Below are positions 1 to 7,559 of a DNA stretch of 10,939 nucleotides, piece after piece. The notes beneath the pieces are model-generated. The model did not search any database. It had not been told where the DNA came from and worked only from the letters and a program-made list of their open reading frames with translations. Origin of the DNA: Nocardioidaceae bacterium (GTDB taxonomy: Bacteria > Actinomycetota > Actinomycetes > Propionibacteriales > Nocardioidaceae); the NCBI GenBank assembly GCA_013696015.1, contig JACCZI010000298.1:1-10939 (forward strand). Direction: 5' to 3'. A program made the position numbers and the translations under genes. Each line of letters starts with the position of its first letter. The first letter of the stretch is position 1.

Positions 1-525
1 GCGGCCCGCCGCGACGAGTTCGGCGGCGTCAACTGGGGTGCCGCGTTCTTCGGCTGGCTGGTCGCCATCGCCTTGAGCATCCTGCTCACCGGCATCTTCG
101 GCGCCATCGCCGCCGGCATCGGCTCCAGCACCTCGGTCACCCAGACCCAGGCCGAACGCTCCGCCGGCACCATCGCCACCGCCACCGCCATCGCCCTGCT
201 CGTCATCTTGATGATCGGCTACTTCGCCGGCGGCTACGTCGCCGGCCGGATGTCCCGCTTCGACGGCGGCCGCCAAGGCGCCGCGGTGTGGGTCGTCGGC
301 TTGATCATCACCATCATCGTGGTCGTCATCGGCCTCATCTTCGGCGACCAGTACGACATCTTCGCCCGAGTCGACCTGCCCTCGCTGCCCATCCCCACCG
401 ACCAAGCCACCGCCGGCGGCCTGATCACCCTCGCCGCCGTCATCCTCACCACCCTCCTCACCGCCTACCTCGGCGGCAAAGCCGGCCAGCACTACCACCG
501 CAAGATCGACCGCATCAACGCCTGA
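1..525 (+). CDS. Four-helix membrane protein of unknown function, 5' end missing
   Basis: The frame is open from the first base and ends at TGA 523-525, giving 174 visible residues; the start lies left of the window. A TTG at 73 could act as a start, but coding character continues upstream of it (visible residues 5-20 read DEFGGVNWGAAFFGWL), so truncation by the window edge is more likely. Four hydrophobic segments lie at about residues 12-40, 56-80, 94-114 and 138-158. A Gly-rich loop follows helix 2 (GYFAGGYVAGR), and the tail is short and basic. The N-terminal FGGVNWGAAFFGW pattern resembles small uncharacterised actinobacterial membrane proteins; this is recalled from the family and was not searched. 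No catalytic motif is visible. Third positions are strikingly C-rich. The gene converges on rsgA with only 10 bases between stop codons, too few for a separate terminator. Confidence 0.8.
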   Translation, partial: AARRDEFGGVNWGAAFFGWLVAIALSILLTGIFGAIAAGIGSSTSVTQTQAERSAGTIATATAIALLVILMIGYFAGGYVAGRMSRFDGGRQGAAVWVVGLIITIIVVVIGLIFGDQYDIFARVDLPSLPIPTDQATAGGLITLAAVILTTLLTAYLGGKAGQHYHRKIDRINA

Positions 526-535
526 CGACTCAGAC

Positions 536-1615
536 TCAGCCCCGCCGAGGTGGCTGTCCCCCGTGCCGACGAAGCCGAGCTCGCCGCGTCTGGTCGGCCA
601 CGAGGCGCGCATCTGCCCGGGCAGTGATCCACGCCTGTTCGCGCCGCAGCTTGCGCCAGCTCTCCAGCCGACGCGGCGGCAGCTCTCCCCGCTGGATCGC
701 GGCGTGCACGGAGCACCCCGGCTCGCGCTCGTGGCGGCAGTCGCCGAAGCGGCAACCCTGAGCCAGCGCGGTGACATCGGCAAAGGTGGCGGCCAAGCCG
801 TGAGCGACGTCGAAGAGACCCGCGCCGCGCAGCCCCGGCGTGTCGATGACACAACCCCCTGATGGCAGCAGGACGAGCTCGCGGCGAACACTTGTGTGCC
901 GGCCCCGTCCGTCCTCGCGGATCGAGCGGGTGCGTAGCACCGGCGCCCCGACCAGAGCATTGACCAGCGTGGATTTTCCGGCACCTGAGGAACCGACCAG
1001 CGCGAGAGTGCCGCCCGGCGCCAGCAGCGCCCGGATCTCCGGCAGTCCGGTGCCGGTCACCGTGCTCACGCAGATGACGTCGACGTCGGTCGCGTTCGTC
1101 CGCACGTCCGCGGCTACGTCGGCGGAATCGCCGGCCATGTCGGTTTTGGTGAGCAGGACGACCGGAGTGGCACCGCTGTCCCAGGCCAGCGCGAGCAGGC
1201 GCTCCACCTTGGTCAATGCGGGCATCCGGTCCAGGGCCACGACGACGCCCACAGCGCTGACGTTGGCCGCCAAGACCTGGCCGTGGGACCGCAGGCCGGC
1301 CTCCGCACGCATCAGGACGGCGCGGCGCGGCAGCACCGCCTCGAGCGTGATACGAGCGTCAGGCCAGCGTCGAAGCATCACCCAGTCACCGGCGCAGGGA
1401 GCCTCCAGGGAGCTCCGCGACATGGCGTCCAAGACGGAACCACTGACGCTGGCTCGGACCGTTCCGGCGGTCCCGAACGCGGTGCATACGCCACGGTCGA
1501 CTCGGGTCACCCGGGCTGGCGTAACGCCATCCCGGTAGGTGGCGATCGCGTCCCACTCCGAGTCCCACCCGAATGCGGACAGGGGGACGATGGCGACGTC
1601 AGCAGGAGGAGTCAT
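536..1615 (-). CDS. rsgA: Ribosome small subunit-dependent GTPase A (RsgA/YjeQ)
   Basis: RsgA is a circularly permuted GTPase that binds the 30S subunit and helps its late maturation; GTP hydrolysis releases it from the ribosome. The 359-residue product shows the permuted order G4-G1-G2-G3: TKTD (156-159), the P-loop GSSGAGKS (208-215), GRGRHTS (236-242) and DTPG (258-261). A C-terminal zinc site follows, with C288, C293, H295 and C301 in the usual Cys/Cys/His/Cys spacing. G4 reads TKTD where NKxD is classical, a tolerated variant. Length matches the family. The frame stays open to 1789, but those extra codons lie inside the upstream membrane-protein gene, so the ATG at 1615 (MTPPADVAIVPLSAFGWDSEWD) is chosen. 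It has no strong Shine-Dalgarno. The gene starts 19 bases after the YihY stop, which suggests co-transcription and perhaps coupled translation. Confidence 0.96.
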   Translation of the reverse strand: MTPPADVAIVPLSAFGWDSEWDAIATYRDGVTPARVTRVDRGVCTAFGTAGTVRASVSGSVLDAMSRSSLEAPCAGDWVMLRRWPDARITLEAVLPRRAVLMRAEAGLRSHGQVLAANVSAVGVVVALDRMPALTKVERLLALAWDSGATPVVLLTKTDMAGDSADVAADVRTNATDVDVICVSTVTGTGLPEIRALLAPGGTLALVGSSGAGKSTLVNALVGAPVLRTRSIREDGRGRHTSVRRELVLLPSGGCVIDTPGLRGAGLFDVAHGLAATFADVTALAQGCRFGDCRHEREPGCSVHAAIQRGELPPRRLESWRKLRREQAWITARADARLVADQTRRARLRRHGGQPPRRG

Positions 1616-1634
1616 CAAGGCGACGGTAGGACGC

Positions 1635-2750
1635 TTACCGCTTGGCTGCACCAGATTTTCCGCGTGCTGACGACCATCGGCGCCGCGCGTCCTCGAGGAC
1701 ACGACGCGTCTGATCTCCCAGCTCCTCCTCGACCAGCTCCGTGGATTGCCCGTCTTCGTCACCGTCGTCGACAAGCAGACCGGCGTCACGCAGCCGCATC
1801 TGGTTGGCCCTCAACCGGAGCCGGCGAACGAGTTCGAGCCGGGCTCGGGCGGTCGTGTTAGCCGGGAAGACCCGGTCGAAGGCGGCGTTCAGGGCGGCGC
1901 CGATGAGCACGGCGATCGACAGGATGTAGAGCCAGATGAGCACGGCGATGGGTGCTGCAAGCGGTCCGTAGATCGACGTGCTGCCGACGGTGTGTACCAG
2001 TACCCACCGCAGCGCCCAGCTGCCGACGATCCATGCCAACAAGGTGAAGACCGCACCGGGAATGTCGTACCGCCACGACGTTCGCACCGGCACGGAGAGG
2101 TGGTAGAGCGTCGTGATGAAGGCGATCGAGAGCAGCAGCACCGTCGGCCAGTACAACGTCATCACGGGATCCAGGCGTTGCGGGACGATGCGGTCGACCA
2201 GGTCAGGTCCGGCCAGGATCAACGGCAACACGATTACGCCCAGGACCAGGCCGATGATGTAGAGGGTGAACGACAGGGCGCGCGTCTTGACGATGCCTCG
2301 CCTGCCGCCGAGGCCGTACATGATCGTGATCGTGTCGATGAAGACGTTGAGCGCCCGCGAACCGGACCACAACGCCAGCACGAATCCGATCGAGATGACG
2401 TCGAAACGCCCGCCGGCGAGCACGTCGTCGAGCGTCGGCTTGATGACGGTGTCAACGGTCGAGTCGGTGAGCGCCCGCGATGCCAGGTCGAGCACCTCCG
2501 CCTTGAGGCTACTGATCTCGGCGACGTCGTACCGGTCGGCGAGATACCCGATCGTGCCGGCGAGACCGAAGATCAGCGGCGGCAGGGACAAGATGGCGAA
2601 GAATGCGGCCTCGGCGGCAAGGCCGGTGACCCGGTAGCGAAAGATGGTGCCGACCGTGGTGGTGAGCAGTCGCCAGCTGACGTCTCGCACCCTGGCCCAC
2701 GTACTCGGTCGCGGCTCGGCGCCGGTGACCACGTCGCCTGCCATGCCCAT
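1635..2750 (-). CDS. YihY/BrkB family inner-membrane protein
   Basis: This is an integral membrane protein of the YihY/virulence factor BrkB family (once mislabelled RNase BN); the biochemical role of the family is unsettled. From the ATG at 2750 it has 371 residues. About six hydrophobic segments follow an N-terminal amphipathic stretch, the first at roughly residues 41-69. The family signature near residues 260-290 is clear (STSIYGPLAAPIAVLIWLY, then LIGAALNA). The C-terminal 70 residues are charged (acidic, then Arg/Lys) and probably cytoplasmic. The start is uncertain: GTG 2783, ATG 2750 and ATG 2744 are all in frame. ATG 2744 sits exactly 6 bases after TACCGT, as expected for a leaderless actinobacterial start. 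The gene lies between ligC (63 bases upstream) and rsgA (19 bases downstream) on the same strand. Confidence 0.9.
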   Translation of the reverse strand: MGMAGDVVTGAEPRPSTWARVRDVSWRLLTTTVGTIFRYRVTGLAAEAAFFAILSLPPLIFGLAGTIGYLADRYDVAEISSLKAEVLDLASRALTDSTVDTVIKPTLDDVLAGGRFDVISIGFVLALWSGSRALNVFIDTITIMYGLGGRRGIVKTRALSFTLYIIGLVLGVIVLPLILAGPDLVDRIVPQRLDPVMTLYWPTVLLLSIAFITTLYHLSVPVRTSWRYDIPGAVFTLLAWIVGSWALRWVLVHTVGSTSIYGPLAAPIAVLIWLYILSIAVLIGAALNAAFDRVFPANTTARARLELVRRLRLRANQMRLRDAGLLVDDGDEDGQSTELVEEELGDQTRRVLEDARRRWSSARGKSGAAKR

Positions 2751-2756
2751 ACGGTA
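2751..2756 (-). promoter_or_regulatory. Possible -10 element ahead of the YihY gene
   Basis: Read on the minus strand, TACCGT fits the actinobacterial -10 pattern TANNNT. It lies 6 bases before the ATG at 2744, so transcription starting on that ATG would give a leaderless mRNA. No good -35 is visible. Transcription may equally come from the ligC promoter. Confidence 0.3.
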
Positions 2757-2781
2757 ACGACCGAAGCCGCGTCGCGGGGTC

Positions 2782-2793
2782 ACCTCGCGAGGT
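2782..2793. repeat. 12-bp perfect palindrome between ligC and the YihY gene
   Basis: ACCTCGCGAGGT is its own reverse complement. It lies in the 63-base gap between the ligC stop and the YihY ATG, about 25 bases upstream of the possible -10. With no loop it is a poor terminator, so an operator-like site is possible; chance is also possible in GC-rich DNA. A second small inverted repeat (CGCAC, 2-base centre, GTGCG) sits at 2802-2813, immediately beyond the ligC stop. Confidence 0.35.
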
Positions 2794-2813
2794 CGCAGGG
2801 GCGCACGTGTGCG

Positions 2814-3890
2814 TTAGGTATCGTCACGCCCTGCTGCCAGCACCTCGGCCAAGTCGAACTGGACCGGCTGATCAAGCTGCTCGTACGTGCACGACCCCGG
2901 GTCTCGGTCGGGACGCCAGCGCCGGAAGTGTGCGGTGTGGCGAAACCGCGTGCCCTCCATGTGGTCGTACCCGACCTCGACGACGAGCTCCGGACGCACC
3001 GGCAACCAGGACAGGTCCTTCTTCGCGTTCCAGCGAGACACCGCACCGGGCAGCCGGCTCCCGGCGTGTGCCTCGGCCTCTGCCCAGGCAGCCCAGGGAT
3101 GGCCGGCTGCGTCGTCCATGCGGTACGGGTCGAGCTCGCTGACCAGCTCGGCGCGCCGCTTCATGGCGAAGGATGCCGACACTCCGACATGCTGGAGGTC
3201 GCCGCTGTCGTCGTAGAGGCCGAGAAGCAGGGAGCCGATCACGGGTCCGCTCTTGTGCCAGCGGAAGCCGGCGACGACGCAGTCAGCGGTCCGGTCATGC
3301 TTGACCTTGAACAGGGTGCGTTTGTTGGGCGTGTAGGGGCTCCGGACCGGCTTGGCGACCACGCCGTCGAGCCCCGCCCCCTCGAAGATCTCGAACCACC
3401 GCTGAGCCACCACCATGTCGCCGGTGGCCGGCGTGATGTGGACCGGCGCTGCGGCGTCCGCGAGGGCGACCTCGAGCCGACGGCGGCGGTCACCGAACGG
3501 GGTCGCCATGAGCGACTCGTCATCGACGGCCAGCAGGTCGAAACCGATGAACGATGCCGGCGTCTCGTTCGCCAGCAGGTTGACCCGCGACTCAGCGGGG
3601 TGAATGCGCTGTTGCAGCGCCTCGAAGTCGAGTCGGTCGCCACGTACCACCACGAGCTCGCCGTCGACCACGCAACGCTCCGGCAGGTTGGCCTTTGCCG
3701 CGTCGACGACCTCCGGGAAGTAGCGCGTCATCGGGCGCTCGTTGCGGCTGCCCAGCGCCACCTCGTCACCGTCGCGGAAGATGATGGTCCGGAAGCCGTC
3801 CCACTTCGGCTCGACGTGGCCGACGTCGGGGATCATGGACACCGATTTGGCGAGCATCGGTGCGACGGGAGGCATGACGGGCAGGCGCAT
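2814..3890 (-). CDS. ligC: ATP-dependent DNA ligase, LigC type
   Basis: This enzyme seals nicks in DNA through a ligase-AMP intermediate; the mycobacterial LigC enzymes serve repair and backup end joining. The 358-residue product carries the nucleotidyltransferase motifs in order: motif I EPKWDG with adenylated K29 and R34, SRNERPMTRYFPE (about 48-60), DGEL with E78, FDLL (117-120), GLDGVVAKP (173-181) and FKVKH with K195 and K197. A C-terminal OB-fold ends in RHTAHFRRWRPDRD. From memory, length, N-terminus (MRLPVMPPVAPMLAKSV) and motif spacing match M. tuberculosis LigC (Rv3731) closely, which decides the start at ATG 3890 over the open frame to 3950. No Ku, primase/polymerase or nuclease domain is fused or adjacent. 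A CAGAAT at 3897-3902 (minus) lies 6 bases before the ATG, so a leaderless start is possible. Confidence 0.95.
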   Translation of the reverse strand: MRLPVMPPVAPMLAKSVSMIPDVGHVEPKWDGFRTIIFRDGDEVALGSRNERPMTRYFPEVVDAAKANLPERCVVDGELVVVRGDRLDFEALQQRIHPAESRVNLLANETPASFIGFDLLAVDDESLMATPFGDRRRRLEVALADAAAPVHITPATGDMVVAQRWFEIFEGAGLDGVVAKPVRSPYTPNKRTLFKVKHDRTADCVVAGFRWHKSGPVIGSLLLGLYDDSGDLQHVGVSASFAMKRRAELVSELDPYRMDDAAGHPWAAWAEAEAHAGSRLPGAVSRWNAKKDLSWLPVRPELVVEVGYDHMEGTRFRHTAHFRRWRPDRDPGSCTYEQLDQPVQFDLAEVLAAGRDDT

Positions 3891-3918
3891 CCGGTCATTC
3901 TGCTGGATCCGCCCGCCG

Positions 3919-3924
3919 TAGGGT
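3919..3924 (+). promoter_or_regulatory. Possible -10 element for the 3961-6618 gene pair
   Basis: TAGGGT fits TANNNT. It lies in the 70-base divergent gap, about 36 bases before the GTG at 3961, leaving a 5' leader of roughly 30 bases that contains the AAGGAG ribosome site. The same hexamer appears before the DUF4397 gene. No convincing -35 is seen. Confidence 0.28.
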
Positions 3925-3960
3925 GGTACGGCACAGGTCCGACGACCCAAGGAGCAGCTG

Positions 3961-4491
3961 GTGTACCACGTGGTGCTGCTTGTCGAACGCGAGATGACCG
4001 GGCTCGATGCCCGACAGGTGGCCAGCCTGCACGAGGGGATCGACGACGCTGTCGCCTACCACGTCGTGCTGCCGGTCGAGGAGGCCGCCACGCGCGTCGA
4101 GACGTCGATGGGCGCGCTCCTGGGGCCCGAGCACATCGCCGACGTGGCTCCGCTGAGTGCCGAGGATGTCGAGCTGTTGCAGCGGGAAGTGGTGGCGAGC
4201 GCACGGAAGGCCCTGGAGTCCTCGTTGACGCAGCTGCGACAGACCGGACGCAGCGTCGACGGGCGGGTCACCGGGCTCGACCCGATCGACGCGTTGGCCG
4301 CAATGGTCGCCGAGCACGAGGCGGCCGAGGCGATCATCCTCACCGCCCCGCATGCGGTGAAAGAGTTCTTTCACGTTGACTGGACCTCACGGGCGCGGCG
4401 CCGGCTGGGCGTGCCCACGCTGCACCTGCTGGAACACGAGACGTTCGACGAGCAGGCCAGCGGTGCCGGCGAGGGCAACACGATCATCTAG
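3961..4491 (+). CDS. Conserved alpha/beta protein, USP/Rossmann-like, function unknown
   Basis: The 176-residue product has no signal peptide or membrane segment and should be cytosolic. It starts at GTG with a good Shine-Dalgarno (AAGGAG at 3949-3954, 6-base spacer). The pattern looks like a nucleotide-binding-type or universal-stress-type alpha/beta fold: strand YHVVLLVE (2-9), strand AYHVVLPVE (32-40), a helical middle (67-95), a helix DALAAMVAEHEAAE (110-123), strand AIILTAP (124-130), and a terminal unit HAVKEFFHVDWTSRARRRLGVPTLHLL (131-157). That last piece, with H131, H138, D140 and W141, resembles small uncharacterised actinobacterial proteins I recall. The Gly-rich ATP loop of ATP-binding universal stress proteins is not seen. 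It lies 24 bases before glgX and probably shares its transcript, so a link to carbon storage or stress is possible but only inferred. Confidence 0.72.
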   Translation: MYHVVLLVEREMTGLDARQVASLHEGIDDAVAYHVVLPVEEAATRVETSMGALLGPEHIADVAPLSAEDVELLQREVVASARKALESSLTQLRQTGRSVDGRVTGLDPIDALAAMVAEHEAAEAIILTAPHAVKEFFHVDWTSRARRRLGVPTLHLLEHETFDEQASGAGEGNTII

Positions 4492-4515
4492 AGCTCTACG
4501 GAGCGAAGGAGCACG

Positions 4516-6618
4516 ATGGAGGTCTGGCCCGGAGGCCCCTATCCGCTGGGCGCCAGCTACGACGGCGCCGGCACGAACTTCACGCTCTTCTCAGAGGTCG
4601 CCGAGGCGGTCGAGCTCTGTCTGCTAGACCGGGACGGAACCGAGACCCGGGTGCCGATGTCCGAGCGTGACGCCCTGGTGTGGCATGCGTACCTGCCACG
4701 CGTGGGCCCCGGGCAGCGGTACGGCTTCCGCGTCCACGGTCCGTACGAGCCGTTGCGCGGCCTGCGCTGCAACCCCGCCAAGCTGCTCATCGACCCGTAC
4801 GCCAAGGCGCTCGAGGGCCGCATCGACTGGGCACCGGCCTGCTTCGGGTACGACCTCGACGACCCGCAACGGCCCAACCTCGAGGACTCCGGCCCGCACA
4901 CGATGAAGTCCGTGGTGATCAACCCGTACTTCGACTGGCAGGAGGACCGGTACCCGCGCCGGCCGTACCACGAGACGCTTATCTATGAGGCGCACGTCAA
5001 GGGCCTCAGCTACAGGCATCCGAGGATTCCAGCCGAGATCCGCGGCACTTATGCCGCGATTGCTCATCCGGTGATGATCGAGCACCTGACCTCGCTGGGT
5101 GTCACCGCGCTGGAGCTGATGCCCGTGCACCAGTTCACCGACGAGTCGTTGCTGGCGCGTCGGGGCCTGTCGAACTACTGGGGCTACAACACCGTCGGCT
5201 TCTTTGCCCCGCACAACGCCTACAGCTCGACGGGGCAACGCGGCCAGCAGGTCCTCGAGTTCAAGGCGATGGTCCGCGAGCTGCACCGGGCCGGTATCGA
5301 GGTGATCCTCGACGTCGTCTACAACCACACCGCTGAAGGCAACCACCTCGGGCCGACACTCAGCTTCCGCGGCATCGACAACCCGGCCTACTACCGACTC
5401 GGTGAGGAGGACCCTGAGCACTACTACGACACCACGGGCACTGGCAACACACTGCTGATGCGCAACCCGCACGTGCTGCAGATGGTCATGGACTCCCTGC
5501 GGTACTGGGTGTTGGAGATGCACGTCGACGGTTTCCGGTTCGACCTCGCCGCCAGCCTGGCCCGACAGTTCCTCGAGGTCGACCGACTGAGCGCCTTCTT
5601 CGACCTGGTGCATCAGGACCCGGTGATCTCGCAGGTGAAGCTGATCGCCGAGCCGTGGGACATCGGACCGGGTGGCTACCAGGTCGGCAACTTCCCACCG
5701 CGCTGGACCGAGTGGAACGGGCGTTACCGCGACTGCATCCGCGACTACTGGCGCGGTGAGCAGCGCACGCTCGGGGAGTTCGCTGCCCGCATCTCCGGGT
5801 CCAGCGACCTGTACGAGAGTGACGGCCGCGCGCCGTACGCGTCGGTCAACTTCGTCACCGCGCACGACGGGTTCACGCTGCGGGACCTGGTCTCGTACAA
5901 CGAGAAGCACAACCTCGCCAACGGCGAGGACAACCGAGACGGTGACAGCCACAACCGCTCGTGGAACTGTGGCGTGGAGGGGCCGACCGACGATCTCGAG
6001 ATCATCAGCGTGCGCCGGCGCCAGCAGCGCAACCTGTTGGCAACCCTGCTGCTGAGCCAGGGTGTCCCCATGCTGCTCCACGGCGATGAGCTGGGGCGGA
6101 CCCAGGAGGGCAACAACAACGCGTACTGCCAGGACTCGACGCTCAGCTGGGTGGACTGGACCGACGTCGATGCCGACCTGCTCGCCTTCACCCAGTCGCT
6201 GGTGGCGCTGCGAGCTGCGCATCCGGTCTTTCGACGGCGGCGGTTCTTCACCGGCCACCCGAGCGCGTCCGGTGTGCCCGACATCGCCTGGCTGCGCCCC
6301 GACGGCGCTGCCATGGGTCCACCGGACTGGAGCGAGTCGACGGACCACGCCATGACCGTCTTTCTCAACGGTGACGCGATCACTGAGCCCGGCCTGCGCG
6401 GGGAACAGATTCGTGACGAGTCGTTCCTGCTGATACTCAACCCTGAGGAGAAGGACGTCGAGATGACGATTCCCGATGGTGCATTCGGGACGCAGTGGGC
6501 AGTCGTGCTCGACACCGCGACCGAGCTGCCGGTCGACGAGCGGCCCATGTCGGCTCTTGCGGCGGGTGTGCGGCAGGTGGTCGTCGCACGCTCGCTCGTG
6601 TTGCTGCGCCTAGCCTGA
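4516..6618 (+). CDS. glgX: Glycogen debranching enzyme GlgX (isoamylase type, GH13)
   Basis: GlgX hydrolyses alpha-1,6 branch points of phosphorylase-trimmed glycogen, releasing maltooligosaccharides for cytosolic glycogen breakdown. The product has 700 residues, the usual length. An N-terminal CBM48-like domain begins at YPLGASYDGAGTNFTLFSE (9-27). The GH13 barrel carries region I DVVYNH (266-271), region II GFRFD with nucleophile D343, region III IAEPWD with acid/base E379, and region IV TAHD with H450 and D451. A beta-domain closes the C-terminus (about 610-700). The ATG at 4516 follows GAAGGAG (4505-4511) with a 4-base spacer. Isoamylase-type TreX of trehalose clusters is closely related, but no treY or treZ is in the window, so GlgX is preferred. 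The TGA end overlaps the end of the convergent 6610-7449 gene by 9 bases. Confidence 0.96.
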   Translation: MEVWPGGPYPLGASYDGAGTNFTLFSEVAEAVELCLLDRDGTETRVPMSERDALVWHAYLPRVGPGQRYGFRVHGPYEPLRGLRCNPAKLLIDPYAKALEGRIDWAPACFGYDLDDPQRPNLEDSGPHTMKSVVINPYFDWQEDRYPRRPYHETLIYEAHVKGLSYRHPRIPAEIRGTYAAIAHPVMIEHLTSLGVTALELMPVHQFTDESLLARRGLSNYWGYNTVGFFAPHNAYSSTGQRGQQVLEFKAMVRELHRAGIEVILDVVYNHTAEGNHLGPTLSFRGIDNPAYYRLGEEDPEHYYDTTGTGNTLLMRNPHVLQMVMDSLRYWVLEMHVDGFRFDLAASLARQFLEVDRLSAFFDLVHQDPVISQVKLIAEPWDIGPGGYQVGNFPPRWTEWNGRYRDCIRDYWRGEQRTLGEFAARISGSSDLYESDGRAPYASVNFVTAHDGFTLRDLVSYNEKHNLANGEDNRDGDSHNRSWNCGVEGPTDDLEIISVRRRQQRNLLATLLLSQGVPMLLHGDELGRTQEGNNNAYCQDSTLSWVDWTDVDADLLAFTQSLVALRAAHPVFRRRRFFTGHPSASGVPDIAWLRPDGAAMGPPDWSESTDHAMTVFLNGDAITEPGLRGEQIRDESFLLILNPEEKDVEMTIPDGAFGTQWAVVLDTATELPVDERPMSALAAGVRQVVVARSLVLLRLA

Positions 6619-7449
6619 CCGGTCGGCGGTGTCGACCTGGGCAACGACCGCGACATCCCCGGCTGCGCCCGGGAGGTCCACGAACCAGCTGCGCCTGTCG
6701 GTCTCGCCGCATGGTATGGGGGTGGCATCGGCGATGACACAGGCGAGGTTGAGCACCCCAGGGTCGAACAAACGCACCACCTGCGGGATGGCTGACTGGG
6801 AGGGACGCATGTCGAGCCCGTTGAGAAGGACCAGCGCGCGTCCGGGCACTGAGGGGTCAGGTGTCTTGACCTGGCCCCGAGCGTGGAAACGAACCCGTAC
6901 GGTGTCCGCCGGCTCCCTCAGCTGCACGACGGCTACCTCGCCGGGACTGAGCCGGACGGGAGCCTGTGATACGCGGCGACCGCGAACGGTCATCCGGAGC
7001 TGGTTGATGCTCGGCGTGAACGCCAGCGAACCCTCGCCGTCGAGTGTCCGAACGCTCAGGTACACCACGGAGATGTCCTCGGCGGCCTGCAGCAGCTGGT
7101 CAGTGATCACTACGCCCTGCGCGGTGAGCCGGGAGTGCACCTGCCCGGTCGCGTTGAAGGTTCCAGTGGTCGGTCCAGTCGTTCCGGTGGTCGGTCCAGG
7201 GGCGGACGGCTGCGGCTGCGTGGTGTCGGTTCCGGACTCGGCTGCCACTGCCTGATCGGGGCGGCCCTCACCGTCTCGGGGCAGTACGACCAGCAGGCCA
7301 ACACCCGCCACGACGAGCACCAGAGCGCCGCCGATACCAGCCAGGACGCCGCGTGACCAGCGCTGGTCCTCCGAAGGCGCGTCCGCCCGGTGCGACGGCA
7401 CCGTGGCGGCGGACTTGGCCCCTCCCCCCAACCACGCGGCCAACGTCAT
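6610..7449 (-). CDS. Membrane-anchored extracellular protein, function unknown
   Basis: From the ATG at 7449 the product has 279 residues. A cytoplasmic lead of about 33 residues (MTLAAWLGGGAKS...) is followed by one helix (GVLAGIGGALVLVVAGVGLLVVLP, about 34-56), a Pro/Thr/Gly-rich linker with a PTTGTTGPTTGT repeat (about 70-95), and a beta-rich domain (about 96-279) with a C-terminal Cys pair (CVIADATPIPC). Topology should be N-in, C-out. A GTG at 7521 is in frame, but the 24 added codons (7450-7521) are Arg/Gly-rich, and the first half of them has poor third-position GC, so ATG is preferred. I recognise no enzymatic motif. It is transcribed divergently from the DUF4397/sortase pair and may belong to the same surface system by context. 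Its stop overlaps the end of glgX, so the two transcripts converge with no spacer. Confidence 0.75.
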   Translation of the reverse strand: MTLAAWLGGGAKSAATVPSHRADAPSEDQRWSRGVLAGIGGALVLVVAGVGLLVVLPRDGEGRPDQAVAAESGTDTTQPQPSAPGPTTGTTGPTTGTFNATGQVHSRLTAQGVVITDQLLQAAEDISVVYLSVRTLDGEGSLAFTPSINQLRMTVRGRRVSQAPVRLSPGEVAVVQLREPADTVRVRFHARGQVKTPDPSVPGRALVLLNGLDMRPSQSAIPQVVRLFDPGVLNLACVIADATPIPCGETDRRSWFVDLPGAAGDVAVVAQVDTADRSG

Positions 7450-7528
7450 GCGCTTGTGCCGGACGTGGCGGCCGAAACGACCCCGACCAGTTTCGCCCGG
7501 CTCGCCCTCACGCCCTCTCACGCCTCAG

Positions 7529-7559
7529 AACGTACCGGTACTCGGACCCCTAGAGACAA
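7529..7559 (-). promoter_or_regulatory. Candidate promoter for the minus-strand extracellular protein
   Basis: On the minus strand, TTGTCT (7554-7559) is followed after 19 bases by TACGTT (7529-7534), a TANNNT -10. Transcription would start near 7521, giving a leader of about 72 bases before the ATG at 7449. The 19-base spacer is longer than ideal. A perfect 10-bp palindrome, GTACCGGTAC (7532-7541), overlaps the -10 and could be an operator. Confidence 0.35.

Noticed and set aside
73..525. TTG at 73 as the true start of the first gene
   Set aside because: The frame is open and protein-like back to base 1, with a continuous hydrophobic segment crossing position 73.
1746..4379. An 877-codon open frame on the plus strand, antisense to the YihY and ligC genes
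   Set aside because: Its composition (runs of Arg, Asp, His, Gln, Gly) is typical of an antisense frame in high-GC DNA. Both genes on the other strand have clear family motifs, and no domain is visible in this frame.
4624..6348. A 574-codon open frame on the minus strand across glgX
   Set aside because: It is the mirror of an unmistakable GlgX with all four GH13 regions. The frame is Val/Asp/Arg-rich with no recognisable fold.
7135..7356. Small plus-strand frame with GGRSRGG-like repeats
   Set aside because: It is the antisense of the Pro/Thr/Gly linker of the 6610-7449 protein; the repetition comes from that linker.
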